64,000 nucleotides of DNA, taken from positions 87,001-151,000 of the forward strand of contig NZ_CP162414.1 in the NCBI RefSeq assembly GCF_040932005.1. The letters run 5' to 3'. The number at the start of each line of letters is the position of its first letter. Positions within the stretch are counted from its first letter, which is position 1. The translations under genes and the position numbers were made by a program. Positions 8,851 through 17,055 of this stretch are shown here, piece after piece. The notes beneath the pieces are model-generated. The model saw only the letters and a list, made by a program, of their open reading frames with translations. It was not told the DNA's origin and searched no databases. Origin of the DNA: Aestuariibius sp. HNIBRBA575 (GTDB taxonomy: Bacteria; Pseudomonadota; Alphaproteobacteria; Rhodobacterales; Rhodobacteraceae).

Positions 8851-9684
8851 ATGTCAAATGAGGCACCAGTAATTATCAAGCGCAAGAAGGTCGTCGGTGG
8901 GGACGGTCATCATGGTGGCGCTTGGAAAGTGGCCTATGCGGATTTTGTGACCGCGATGATGGCGTTTTTTATGCTTATGTGGCTGTTGAACGCAACGACC
9001 GAACAGCAGCGCAAAGGTATCGCAGATTATTTTTCCCCTACAATTCCGATCAATCGGATTTCTGGCGGGGGCGATGGTGCCTTTGGGGGCAGCAGTGTCT
9101 TTTCTCAGGACAGTTTGGCGGAAAATGGCACCGGTGGTGCCGGGAATTTCTCGGGTGATACTGTACGCCCCGGTGATTCCGATGTGCAGGCGGATGGTGG
9201 TCAAACACCGGCGCAGGTTGCTGCACTTGAAAATGTCGAACAGCAACTGCTTGGCATCGGTGGAGAAAGCCTTGTTTCAGATCGGGCCATGCGGCACGTT
9301 CTGACGCGTCTCACGGACGAAGGTTTGATCGTCGAGATTTTTGACCTGCCGGGCGCGCCCCTCTTTGATGGGGAAACCAATATGCCAACCGAAACCACAG
9401 TTGAATTGGTGTCGATGTTTGCACGGGTCCTCAGCATGGTTGAAAACGATCTGGCGATCAAAGGTCATACGCGATCACGGGCATTGGTGGTCAGTGAAAA
9501 CCCGGTTTGGGAATTGTCGACCTCGCGGGCGCAACAAATCCGAATGCTGCTGGAAAACGCGCAATTTGAAAGCACCCGAATCGAACGGGTTGTTGGCTAT
9601 GCAGATCGCAAAATCCTGACATCGAATCCGACTTCGCCGCGCAACAACCGCATCGAAATCGTGGTTCTACGCAGTGATCAGTAA
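8851..9684 (+). CDS. motB: flagellar stator protein MotB
   Basis: The N-terminus has a short basic cytoplasmic stretch (KRKKVVGGDGHHGGAWK) followed by the single membrane helix AYADFVTAMMAFFMLMWLL. The Asp in YAD (residue 31) matches the ion-carrying Asp32 of E. coli MotB. A Gly/Ser-rich linker follows, and residues about 150-277 form an OmpA/MotB peptidoglycan-binding domain ending in NNRIEIVV. With 277 residues it is of usual length. Unusually it is not next to motA, which lies 12 kb away on the other strand. It may be the first gene of the flgE operon, with a 110-base gap. Confidence 0.93.
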   Translation: MSNEAPVIIKRKKVVGGDGHHGGAWKVAYADFVTAMMAFFMLMWLLNATTEQQRKGIADYFSPTIPINRISGGGDGAFGGSSVFSQDSLAENGTGGAGNFSGDTVRPGDSDVQADGGQTPAQVAALENVEQQLLGIGGESLVSDRAMRHVLTRLTDEGLIVEIFDLPGAPLFDGETNMPTETTVELVSMFARVLSMVENDLAIKGHTRSRALVVSENPVWELSTSRAQQIRMLLENAQFESTRIERVVGYADRKILTSNPTSPRNNRIEIVVLRSDQ

Positions 9685-9719
9685 GGAAAAACAAGGCGGA
9701 GTTATTCAGATTTTATCTG

Positions 9720-9734
9720 TTAGGGGGCTGTTAA
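9720..9734 (+). promoter_or_regulatory. candidate CtrA box upstream of flgE
   Basis: TTAG, seven bases, then TTAA: one mismatch from the CtrA recognition sequence TTAA-N7-TTAA. It lies 60 bases before the flgE start. CtrA is known to control flagellar genes in alphaproteobacteria, including Rhodobacteraceae. Short sites occur by chance, so confidence is limited. Confidence 0.4.
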
Positions 9735-9794
9735 GCGCATTCAGCGTAAGCCTGAGGGGACAACAGATTTTCTTGATGCAGAAAGGCTCGAAAA

Positions 9795-11093
9795 ATGACG
9801 ATTTCCTCATCTCTGAACGCCAGCGTTGCGGGGCTTGCCTCTAACGCGACCCGTTTGGCGACCATTGCAGATAACATCGCGAACTCATCCACGTATGGTT
9901 ATAAACGATCAGTAGCAGATTTTCATTCGATGGTGATCGATGGCGGAAACGGCACCTATTCTGCTGGTGGGGTGCGGGTCACAACATCCCGGATGATCGA
10001 CCAGCGCGGGTCGCTCGTTTCAACAAGTAATTCGACAGATTTGGCCGTTCGTGGTCGCGGATTGCTTCCTGTCACCAGTGAATCATCCGTTGGCGCGGGC
10101 GAAACTCCGCTTCTGATGTCGACCACTGGATCGTTTCGTACAGATGAAAACGGGTATTTGAAGTCTGAAAGTGGACTGATCCTGATGGGATGGCCCGCAG
10201 ATCCAAGCGGAACAATTCCAACTATGCCGCGAGACACCGCCGACGGGCTGGAACCCATTCGCATCAACGCAAACCAGTTTGCAGGTGAGGCAACGACGTT
10301 CATGGAAATGACCGTCAATCTGCCGGCCACATCGACCGAGTCTACTGCGGCCGGTACACCCGAAGAATTGTCAATTGAGTATTTTGACAATCTAGGGAAA
10401 TCGGAATCAATCACTGCTGAATTCATTCCGACGATCCCTGGGACCGGGGCGTCCAACGAATGGCAGTTGGTGTTGCGTGACAGTGCGTCTGGCGGGGCCA
10501 TCGTTGGTGATTATACGTTGACCTTTGACGATACGCGTGCCGCGGGTGGTACGCTGCTATCTGTGGTCGATAATATCGGGACAAATCCATATGATCCGGT
10601 TACCGGGCGTCTCAGCATGACTGTTGCCGGTGGCCCATTGGATGTTGGTATTGGGGTTATTGGCGAACCTGACGGATTGACCCAGCTGTCGGATGCATTC
10701 CGACCGGTTTCGATCAACAAGGACGGCACATCGGTTGGCAACATGACCGCAATCGAAGTGGACGCAAATGGTTTCATTAGCGCGTCATTTGACACCGGGA
10801 TCAGCCGCGTCCTGTATCAGATCCCGTTGATCGACGTGCCGAATGTCAATGGTTTGGAATCCCTGGATCAACAGAGCTATCGGGCCACAACTGAAAGCGG
10901 CGACATCTTTTTGTGGGATGCTGGCGATGGGCCAACTGGGGATATCGTTTCATTTGCACGCGAGGAATCCGCCACGGATGTCGCGGGTGAATTGACCCAA
11001 CTGATCCAAACGCAACGGGCTTATTCTTCAAATGCAAAAGTCATCCAAACAGTGGATGAGATGCTGCAAGAAACCACAAATATCAAACGTTAA
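9795..11093 (+). CDS. flgE: flagellar hook protein FlgE
   Basis: The N-terminus (LATIADNIANSSTYGYKR) is the D0 rod/hook signature shared by axial proteins. The C-terminus (ELTQLIQTQRAYSSNAKVIQ) is the matching coiled-coil segment. The long middle domain with few helices and 432 residues fit a hook monomer better than a rod protein. ATG 9795 has AAAGG upstream. It forms the start of an flgE-flgK-flgL-flgI series on the plus strand. It is exported by the flagellar type III system and polymerised with FlgD scaffolding. Confidence 0.93.
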   Translation: MTISSSLNASVAGLASNATRLATIADNIANSSTYGYKRSVADFHSMVIDGGNGTYSAGGVRVTTSRMIDQRGSLVSTSNSTDLAVRGRGLLPVTSESSVGAGETPLLMSTTGSFRTDENGYLKSESGLILMGWPADPSGTIPTMPRDTADGLEPIRINANQFAGEATTFMEMTVNLPATSTESTAAGTPEELSIEYFDNLGKSESITAEFIPTIPGTGASNEWQLVLRDSASGGAIVGDYTLTFDDTRAAGGTLLSVVDNIGTNPYDPVTGRLSMTVAGGPLDVGIGVIGEPDGLTQLSDAFRPVSINKDGTSVGNMTAIEVDANGFISASFDTGISRVLYQIPLIDVPNVNGLESLDQQSYRATTESGDIFLWDAGDGPTGDIVSFAREESATDVAGELTQLIQTQRAYSSNAKVIQTVDEMLQETTNIKR

Positions 11094-11126
11094 GCCATAA
11101 AAGGCGGCGCCTGAAAGGATTGAACA

Positions 11127-12575
11127 ATGAGTATTTCACAATCTCTTCAAAACGCACTCAGCGGATTGAACGCCAATGCACGCGCCGCCGAAATTGTTTC
11201 GGCGAACTTGGCCAACGTGATGACCGAAGGCTACGGTCCAAGGCAGCTCGAATTATCGAGCATGAATGTTGGCGGCCATGGCGCTGGTGTTCGAATTGAT
11301 GGCGTTGTCCGGCTTGTCGATCGTGGCTTGCTGGCGGATCGTCGCATTTCTGACGCTGACCATCAGCGTAACGGTATGTTGCATGATGCATTTGTTCGAA
11401 TGGAGGATGCACTTGGCGGAATTGACGACGCTCACTCAATTGGCAGCCGGGTCGGTCAGGTTGAACAAGCCCTCATTTTTGCTGCAAGCGATCCATCGTC
11501 GGATCAGCGGCTACGACAGGTTGTGTCGGGGTTTGACAGTCTTGCAACGACATTAAACACCGCGTCTGATTCAGTTCAGCAAATGCGGGAAGAGGCAGAC
11601 GCAAGCATTGCGTCTCAAGTAGATACCTTGAATCGCACGCTGCGAAATGTAGAGGCGTTGAATGGTGATATCAGTCGGGCGCTGAACTCTGGCTATGATG
11701 CGACAGCGTTGTTTGATCAGCGCCAAAGATTGGTCGATGAGATTTCAGGCATCGTACCTTTGCGCCAAATGGATCGTTCAAATGGTCAAATTGCTCTGAT
11801 GACCACCACGGGGTTTCAGCTGGTTGATGGTACATCGGCAGAAATTGAATTTACTCCAACCGCCGTCATCACACCAGACATGACGTATGGTTCAGGTGCG
11901 TTGTCAGGTTTGACAATTGATGGCGTGCCCTTTCCATCGGGCGAGGCTGCCGGCCCGTTTGAGGGGGGGACCCTAGGCGCGGCATTTGAACTGAGGGATC
12001 AAGAACTGGTAGGAGTCCAAGATCATTTGGACGCGGTCGCAAGAAATTTGATTGAGAGGTTCCAAGATCCAGCAGTTGACCCGTCTCTAGGAGCAACTGA
12101 CGCCGGGCTTTTGACTGATCGTGGGGCTCAATTTGATGTGCTGGACACCGTAGGGTTAGCTGGGCGCATTAGTATAAATCCCAATATTGACCCTAACCAA
12201 GGAGGCTTGCTTTCCCGACTTCGCGACGGGGTCCAAGCGGCGACCGTTGGGCCGGTAGGGGACACGAGCATGCTAAATGGTTGGTTATCTGCATTACAAG
12301 AATCGAGAAGCTTACATACTGGTGGTATGACCGGGTCAGCTGCGTCTCACGGGTCAGCCGTACACACATCGATCGGTGCCATGCGGATCAATCAAGAAAG
12401 TGACGTTGCGGTGTCATCTGCGCGATGGGGAGCATTGAAAAATGCAGAACTCGCAAATGGTGTCGACACAGATTACGAAATGCAGCGCCTGCTCGTGATT
12501 GAAGAATCCTATGCAGCGAATGCCAAAGTTATTCAGACCATCAATTCGCTGATGCAGACATTAATGGAGATTTGA
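11127..12575 (+). CDS. flgK: flagellar hook-associated protein 1 (FlgK)
   Basis: The N-terminal axial-protein signature appears as QNALSGLNANARAAEIVSAN with NLANVMTEGY following. The C-terminus ends in YEMQRLLVIEESYAANAKV, the conserved tail of hook-associated proteins. The length of 482 residues fits HAP1. It forms the junction between hook and filament with FlgL, which starts 3 bases after its stop. AAAGGATTGAACA before ATG 11127 is a good ribosome site. Confidence 0.93.
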   Translation: MSISQSLQNALSGLNANARAAEIVSANLANVMTEGYGPRQLELSSMNVGGHGAGVRIDGVVRLVDRGLLADRRISDADHQRNGMLHDAFVRMEDALGGIDDAHSIGSRVGQVEQALIFAASDPSSDQRLRQVVSGFDSLATTLNTASDSVQQMREEADASIASQVDTLNRTLRNVEALNGDISRALNSGYDATALFDQRQRLVDEISGIVPLRQMDRSNGQIALMTTTGFQLVDGTSAEIEFTPTAVITPDMTYGSGALSGLTIDGVPFPSGEAAGPFEGGTLGAAFELRDQELVGVQDHLDAVARNLIERFQDPAVDPSLGATDAGLLTDRGAQFDVLDTVGLAGRISINPNIDPNQGGLLSRLRDGVQAATVGPVGDTSMLNGWLSALQESRSLHTGGMTGSAASHGSAVHTSIGAMRINQESDVAVSSARWGALKNAELANGVDTDYEMQRLLVIEESYAANAKVIQTINSLMQTLMEI

Positions 12576-12578
12576 TAG

Positions 12579-13589
12579 ATGCCTCGAACAACCATTGGAA
12601 CAATGTCGCAACATTTTTTGACGCAACGCAACAATGTCCGGTTGCGAACACAAATGAACACCCTGACAAATGAGCTGTCCACGGGCAAAAAGAGTGATAT
12701 CGCCCGCGCCGTAGGATTGGACAGTGGTCGGTTGGCTCACCTCGACAATCGCCTGACGCTACTAGGTGCATTTGAACTTTCGGGGAAGGAACTTTCAAAT
12801 ACCCTAGGGGCAATGCAACTTTCATTGGGCGCAGTGGAAACCGCACGATCCGATCTGACCAATAAGCTGATAACAATCAATTCTGGCAGCTCCCAAAACA
12901 CTCGCGACTTGGCCAGTAGCAATGGTCAGGATGCATTTGAAAAAGTGGTCAGTTCGATGAATGTTCAGTTTGGTGGCCGTTCTTTGTTTGGCGGTGCGCA
13001 AACGAATGGACCGGTATTGGCTGATGCATCAGATATGTTGGCTGATATCCAGGCGAATATCGGGGCTCTTACATCAGCATCAGACGTAATCACTGCAGTC
13101 GACGATTGGTTTGATTCTCCGACCGGTGGATTTGCTTCGATGGGATATCTTGGGGGAACCGGAGCCCAAGTTGAACAGAAATTGGGTGATGGTACCGAAA
13201 TCTCAAGCGACTTTCGCGCAAATTCAGACGAGGTGCGAAATGTATTGAAGGGCACGGTAATTGCAGCAATTGCAACAAATGCGGGTGGCGCTACTGGCTC
13301 TGCAAATGAAGTCGCTTTGTTGAAGCATGCGAGCGAGCTTCTTCTTAGCAGTGGTCAAGAAATAGTCGGCATGCAGGCTCTTGTCGGGCAAAGCGAACAA
13401 CGCATTGATGAAAACCTTGTTCAGTATGAAAGCGAAGCTGCAGCGCTGTCGATTGCGAGGAACAACATGGTTTCCACTGATCCATTCGAAACGGCGACTG
13501 CGCTTGAACAAACTCAGATTCAGCTCGAAACGCATTATACACTCACAGCAAGGTTATCGCGGCTTTCTCTCACGGAGTATTTGCGTTGA
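12579..13589 (+). CDS. flgL: flagellar hook-filament junction protein FlgL
   Basis: A 336-residue protein with a flagellin-like N-terminus (LRTQMNTLTNELSTGKKSDI) and a C-terminal helical segment (FETATALEQTQIQLETHYTL), as in HAP3. It starts 3 bases after flgK and its last four bases overlap flgI. The N-terminus is less conserved than in enteric FlgL, as is common in alphaproteobacteria, so the order flgK-flgL adds weight to the call. Confidence 0.9.
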   Translation: MPRTTIGTMSQHFLTQRNNVRLRTQMNTLTNELSTGKKSDIARAVGLDSGRLAHLDNRLTLLGAFELSGKELSNTLGAMQLSLGAVETARSDLTNKLITINSGSSQNTRDLASSNGQDAFEKVVSSMNVQFGGRSLFGGAQTNGPVLADASDMLADIQANIGALTSASDVITAVDDWFDSPTGGFASMGYLGGTGAQVEQKLGDGTEISSDFRANSDEVRNVLKGTVIAAIATNAGGATGSANEVALLKHASELLLSSGQEIVGMQALVGQSEQRIDENLVQYESEAAALSIARNNMVSTDPFETATALEQTQIQLETHYTLTARLSRLSLTEYLR

Positions 13590-14686
13590 GAACATTAATT
13601 CAAGCATTGGTCTTTCTGCTAATCGGATCTCAAGTTTTTGCCACGCCAATCAGACTTAAAGATTTGGTGGAATTCGACGGCGTCCGAACCAATGAACTGG
13701 TAGGTTATGGATTGGTCGTTGGCTTGAATGGGTCAGGGGATGGCCTCCGAAATTCCCCTTTCACCGAAGAAATCATGTCGAATATTCTTGAACGTCTCGG
13801 TGTCAATGTGACCGGCGAACAATTCAGGCCGCGAAATGTTGCAGCAGTTCTTGTGACAGCAAAGCTACCTCCCTTTGCCCGGACGGGCAGTCCTATCGAT
13901 GTGAGTGTTTCTGCAATTGGGGATGCCAGCAGTTTGTTAGGTGGAACGTTGATTATGACGCCCTTAAACGCCGCCGATGGAGAGATTTACGCCGTGGCAC
14001 AAGGTGCAATCATCGCAGGGGGTGCGTCGGCAGAGGGGGATGCTGCGCGCGTAGTTCAAGGCGTTCCTACTTCTGGAATGATCCCTTCTGGAGCCACCGT
14101 GGAGAGGGAAGTTGACTTCGATTTCTCAAATTTACAAGAAATTCGACTCGCATTGCGTACACCAGATTTCACCACTGCGGCACGCATTGAAACTGCAATC
14201 AATTCAGCATTTGGACGACGTGTCGCGTTGATGACGGACGCCGGCACAGTGGCGGTCGACATTGAGGCAACGGGAATGCGTTCGCCGTCGCACGCTTTGG
14301 TACGGATTGAAAATATTGCAGTGGAGCCAGAGCGCCGTGCCCGGGTTGTTGTCGATCAACGTTCAGGGACAATCGTCATTGGTGAGGATGTCCGCATTAG
14401 CAGTGTGGCCGTTAGTCAGGGAAACTTAACCCTGCGGATCGAAGAAGCACCACTGGTCGCACAGCCGAACCCGTTTTCAGATGGAGAAACTGTAATTGTT
14501 CCCCGAACCCGTGTTGGAATCGAGGAAGAGCCTGGAATTGGGTTGGCTGAAGTACGTGAAGGCACTTCGCTTTCAGAAGTTGTTGCCGGCCTTAACGCCC
14601 TAGGGGTTTCACCAAGGGATATGATCGATATCCTTAAGACGATCAAGGCAAGTGGTGCGCTGCATGCGGATTTCATCGTTCAATAA
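13586..14686 (+). CDS. flgI: flagellar P-ring protein FlgI
   Basis: A signal peptide (MRTLIQALVFLLIGSQVFA) is followed by the conserved P-ring start IRLKDLVEFDGVRTNELVGY and GLVVGLNGSGDG. The C-terminus has TSLSEVVAGLNALGVSPRDM and the usual ending IKASGALHADFIV. With 366 residues it has standard length. The start is TTG 13586, forming a TTGA overlap with the flgL stop, so translation is probably coupled. The mature protein assembles in the periplasm around the rod with the help of FlgA. Confidence 0.95.
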   Translation: MRTLIQALVFLLIGSQVFATPIRLKDLVEFDGVRTNELVGYGLVVGLNGSGDGLRNSPFTEEIMSNILERLGVNVTGEQFRPRNVAAVLVTAKLPPFARTGSPIDVSVSAIGDASSLLGGTLIMTPLNAADGEIYAVAQGAIIAGGASAEGDAARVVQGVPTSGMIPSGATVEREVDFDFSNLQEIRLALRTPDFTTAARIETAINSAFGRRVALMTDAGTVAVDIEATGMRSPSHALVRIENIAVEPERRARVVVDQRSGTIVIGEDVRISSVAVSQGNLTLRIEEAPLVAQPNPFSDGETVIVPRTRVGIEEEPGIGLAEVREGTSLSEVVAGLNALGVSPRDMIDILKTIKASGALHADFIVQ

Positions 14687-14735
14687 AGGGCACAAGTGGC
14701 TAGCGCTGACTTGATCTACGTCCGAAGTGAGATGT

Positions 14736-14761
14736 TATTCCCATTTCAAATGATGGGAATA
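14736..14761. terminator. hairpin between convergent flgI and fliJ-like genes
   Basis: TATTCCCAT (14736-14744) and ATGGGAATA (14753-14761) form a perfect 9-bp stem with an 8-base loop, followed by GTTTCATTT. It lies 50 bases past flgI and 70 bases past the end of the opposite-strand fliJ-like gene. It probably ends flgI transcription and may act in both directions. The T-run is weak. Confidence 0.55.
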
Positions 14762-14829
14762 GTTTCATTTGCATTGCTAAACTGCAGCGTTACATGAACC
14801 GTCGCAATTGTGGGGTCAATGTGACTTTC

Positions 14830-15210
14830 TCACTCCGATACCCATTGTCGATTTGAACTTTTTTGGCGAAGGTTTTTAAGAACTTCTGTGCGGCCAAAAG
14901 ATTTTGAAAGTTGTAATTGCAAGTTTTGCTTTTCCACACGAATGGCGTAAATTTGTTGGTTAATCTCTGTGCGACGTGCCTGAACCCACCCTTCCCACAA
15001 AGGGTCAGCACCACTGAAAACGGATGCATCTGTTTCAATGTCAATTGTTGCCGCACGACCAGAAATGGACATTTGTAGTTGGCCCAACAAGGTGTTCAAT
15101 TCGGCTTCACGGCTGTTCAGTATCGACATTTGAGATTGTATTTTAGTGTAATGCGCATCAGCGAGTCTGTGTAATGTCGCCAGTTTTTTCTTGTCTGCCT
15201 TATGTCTCAT
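14830..15210 (-). CDS. FliJ-like flagellar coiled-coil protein
   Basis: A 126-residue basic, almost wholly helical protein (KKLATLHRLADAHYTKIQSQ; RTEINQQIYAIRVEKQNLQL). Size, charge and coiled-coil character fit FliJ, the export-gate activator/chaperone escort, but I see no diagnostic motif. It overlaps the end of flhB by 4 bases and is the last gene of the fliL-to-flhB operon. An unrelated flagellar accessory protein is possible. Confidence 0.5.
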   Translation of the reverse strand: MRHKADKKKLATLHRLADAHYTKIQSQMSILNSREAELNTLLGQLQMSISGRAATIDIETDASVFSGADPLWEGWVQARRTEINQQIYAIRVEKQNLQLQLSKSFGRTEVLKNLRQKSSNRQWVSE

Positions 15211-16277
15211 TTTGATTTTCCTGCCATGCTTTCTGCAAAACGGATCGCTGCGGCAACTGCTTGATAGTGATCAGGTAATATTTCTTCTCCAACCTCAACG
15301 GTGGCAAACAACGCCCGCGCCGTCGGTGGATCCGAAAAAATGGGAATCGCATTATCGGTTCCGATTTCTCGAATTTTAGCGGCAAGTTCATCCACGCCTT
15401 TTGCGACACAAAGTGGAGCCCCGAGGCTCATTCGATCCCACTTTAATGCAACGGCATAGTGGGTCGGGTTGACGATTATGACGTCTGCATCTGGTACGTC
15501 AGCCAGCATTTGGTTCATTGCAATTTCAACAGCTTTTTGGCGACGTTGCTGCTTCATCGCCGGGTCACCGTCTGAGTTTTTCATTTCATCGGTTAGCTCT
15601 TTGCGAGACATCATGTTTTTCCTCGCGTGTTCGGCTTTTTGCCACAAAAAGTCGATGATGCCGATCGTGACAGCAACAACCAAAACAATGGAAAGAAGTC
15701 CGATGACCAAGTTGGCAAGTTCGACAACTACCAGCCGGTGTGACGTGCCAATTGAAGACATAATCCGAGGGAGTTGGTCATTGAGATAATACCCTAGAAT
15801 AAAGGAATAAATTGAAAGTTTGACAAAGCTCTTGAAGAATTCGAATAGGCCGGATCTTCCAAATTTTTGCTTCATATTCGAAAGGGGTGATATCCGGGAT
15901 AACTTAAATTCAAGCTTGCTTGGTGCAAAAACAATTGATTTTTGGGTAAACAGGCTTCCTAAAACTGCGACAGCTGGAATGATAAAAAGCGGCAGGAGCG
16001 CCATCAAAAGCGTGGAGAGCAGATCACCCATTTGAGAAAAATGCCCGGCAGAGAATGCTTGAATTGATAGAGCGTTTGCACCTTCTATCAAAGACTGCAG
16101 AGCGGCCCCCATGGCATTGACCGTGCTGCCCCCGACGGCGAGCAACGCAATTAACAAGCCTGCATATGAAGCAGCGGTATTTAAGTCGGTCGATTTAGGG
16201 AAATCACCCTTTTTGCGTGCGTCATCGAGCTTCTTTTGGGTGGCTTCGTGTTGCTTGTCACTGTCCTCTTCACTCAT
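15207..16277 (-). CDS. flhB: flagellar export gate protein FlhB
   Basis: Opening residues (SDKQHEATQKKLDDARKKGD) are the FlhB N-terminal signature; four membrane helices follow. The C-terminal cytoplasmic domain contains NPTH in the stretch VIIVNPTHYAVALKW, the known autocleavage site for the substrate-specificity switch. I start at ATG 16277, which gives 356 residues and an 8-base overlap with fliR. In-frame TTG 16289 and GTG 16286 are less likely. FlhB switches export from hook to filament with FliK, whose gene is at 37.7 kb. Confidence 0.93.
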   Translation of the reverse strand: MSEEDSDKQHEATQKKLDDARKKGDFPKSTDLNTAASYAGLLIALLAVGGSTVNAMGAALQSLIEGANALSIQAFSAGHFSQMGDLLSTLLMALLPLFIIPAVAVLGSLFTQKSIVFAPSKLEFKLSRISPLSNMKQKFGRSGLFEFFKSFVKLSIYSFILGYYLNDQLPRIMSSIGTSHRLVVVELANLVIGLLSIVLVVAVTIGIIDFLWQKAEHARKNMMSRKELTDEMKNSDGDPAMKQQRRQKAVEIAMNQMLADVPDADVIIVNPTHYAVALKWDRMSLGAPLCVAKGVDELAAKIREIGTDNAIPIFSDPPTARALFATVEVGEEILPDHYQAVAAAIRFAESMAGKSK

Positions 16278-17055
16278 AGGTGCCACCAAATGGGGAAGAC
16301 ATGAAATCTAAGAAAGTCGCAGACCAAACGGACAAGATTAAAGGACTTGAAATCATGAGCAGTGCGAGCCCAGCGGCGGTAATCGCAGGGGCGCCCACAA
16401 AAGCGACCATTAATTGGGGCATGGCACGGTTAATTATGCCCAGTGTCACGTTGTATAACAACGATGCGATGATAAAGGGTGCGGCAAGTGTGAAGGCGCT
16501 CGCGAATGCTGTTGTGATTTGGGAAATGCCGATTTCTGCGACAATTTCCGAGGAGGGAAACTCTCCCGCAGGGACAAATCCGTAGGTGAGGATCAAATAA
16601 TTGGCGATATGAACATGCAGCCCCAGTAATGTCGCGAGTGCGACACCTGAAATAACAAGTAAATGCGCCATCGCGGGCTGGGGGTCGTTGCCGGCGCTTC
16701 CTCCAAAAATCTGCGACAGCGACGTGGATTGCGCCGCCATTGTGCCCGCCATTTGCAATGTCAAAATAAACATACGCAAAAACAAACCGAAAAAGAGCCC
16801 TACAGCAATCTCTGAAAGGATGATTGGGATGAATCCAATTCCAGCGTCAATAGGTAAGTAAGCTGTTTGGGCGATGGCAGGATATACAACCAACGTAAAC
16901 ATAACGGCCATTACGAGCTTAACCCGCACAGGCACCATTTGGTCCCCGAACGCAGGAACTAGAGACATAGCGCCAGACACTCTTAGAAAAACCAGGAACA
17001 GGCCAGCTGCGCTGTCATTGTATTTTTCGATGAATTGCAGCAATTCAAACGTCAT
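16270..17055 (-). CDS. fliR: flagellar export gate protein FliR
   Basis: A 261-residue integral membrane protein. VFLRVSGAMSLVPAFGDQMV and VRVKLVMAVMFTLVVYP near the N-terminus and the later membrane segments match FliR of the export gate (FliPQR). The gene overlaps flhA at one end (ATGA, 17052-17055) and flhB at the other. The order flhA-fliR-flhB is usual in alphaproteobacteria. Confidence 0.93.
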   Translation of the reverse strand: MTFELLQFIEKYNDSAAGLFLVFLRVSGAMSLVPAFGDQMVPVRVKLVMAVMFTLVVYPAIAQTAYLPIDAGIGFIPIILSEIAVGLFFGLFLRMFILTLQMAGTMAAQSTSLSQIFGGSAGNDPQPAMAHLLVISGVALATLLGLHVHIANYLILTYGFVPAGEFPSSEIVAEIGISQITTAFASAFTLAAPFIIASLLYNVTLGIINRAMPQLMVAFVGAPAITAAGLALLMISSPLILSVWSATFLDFMSSPFGGTYE

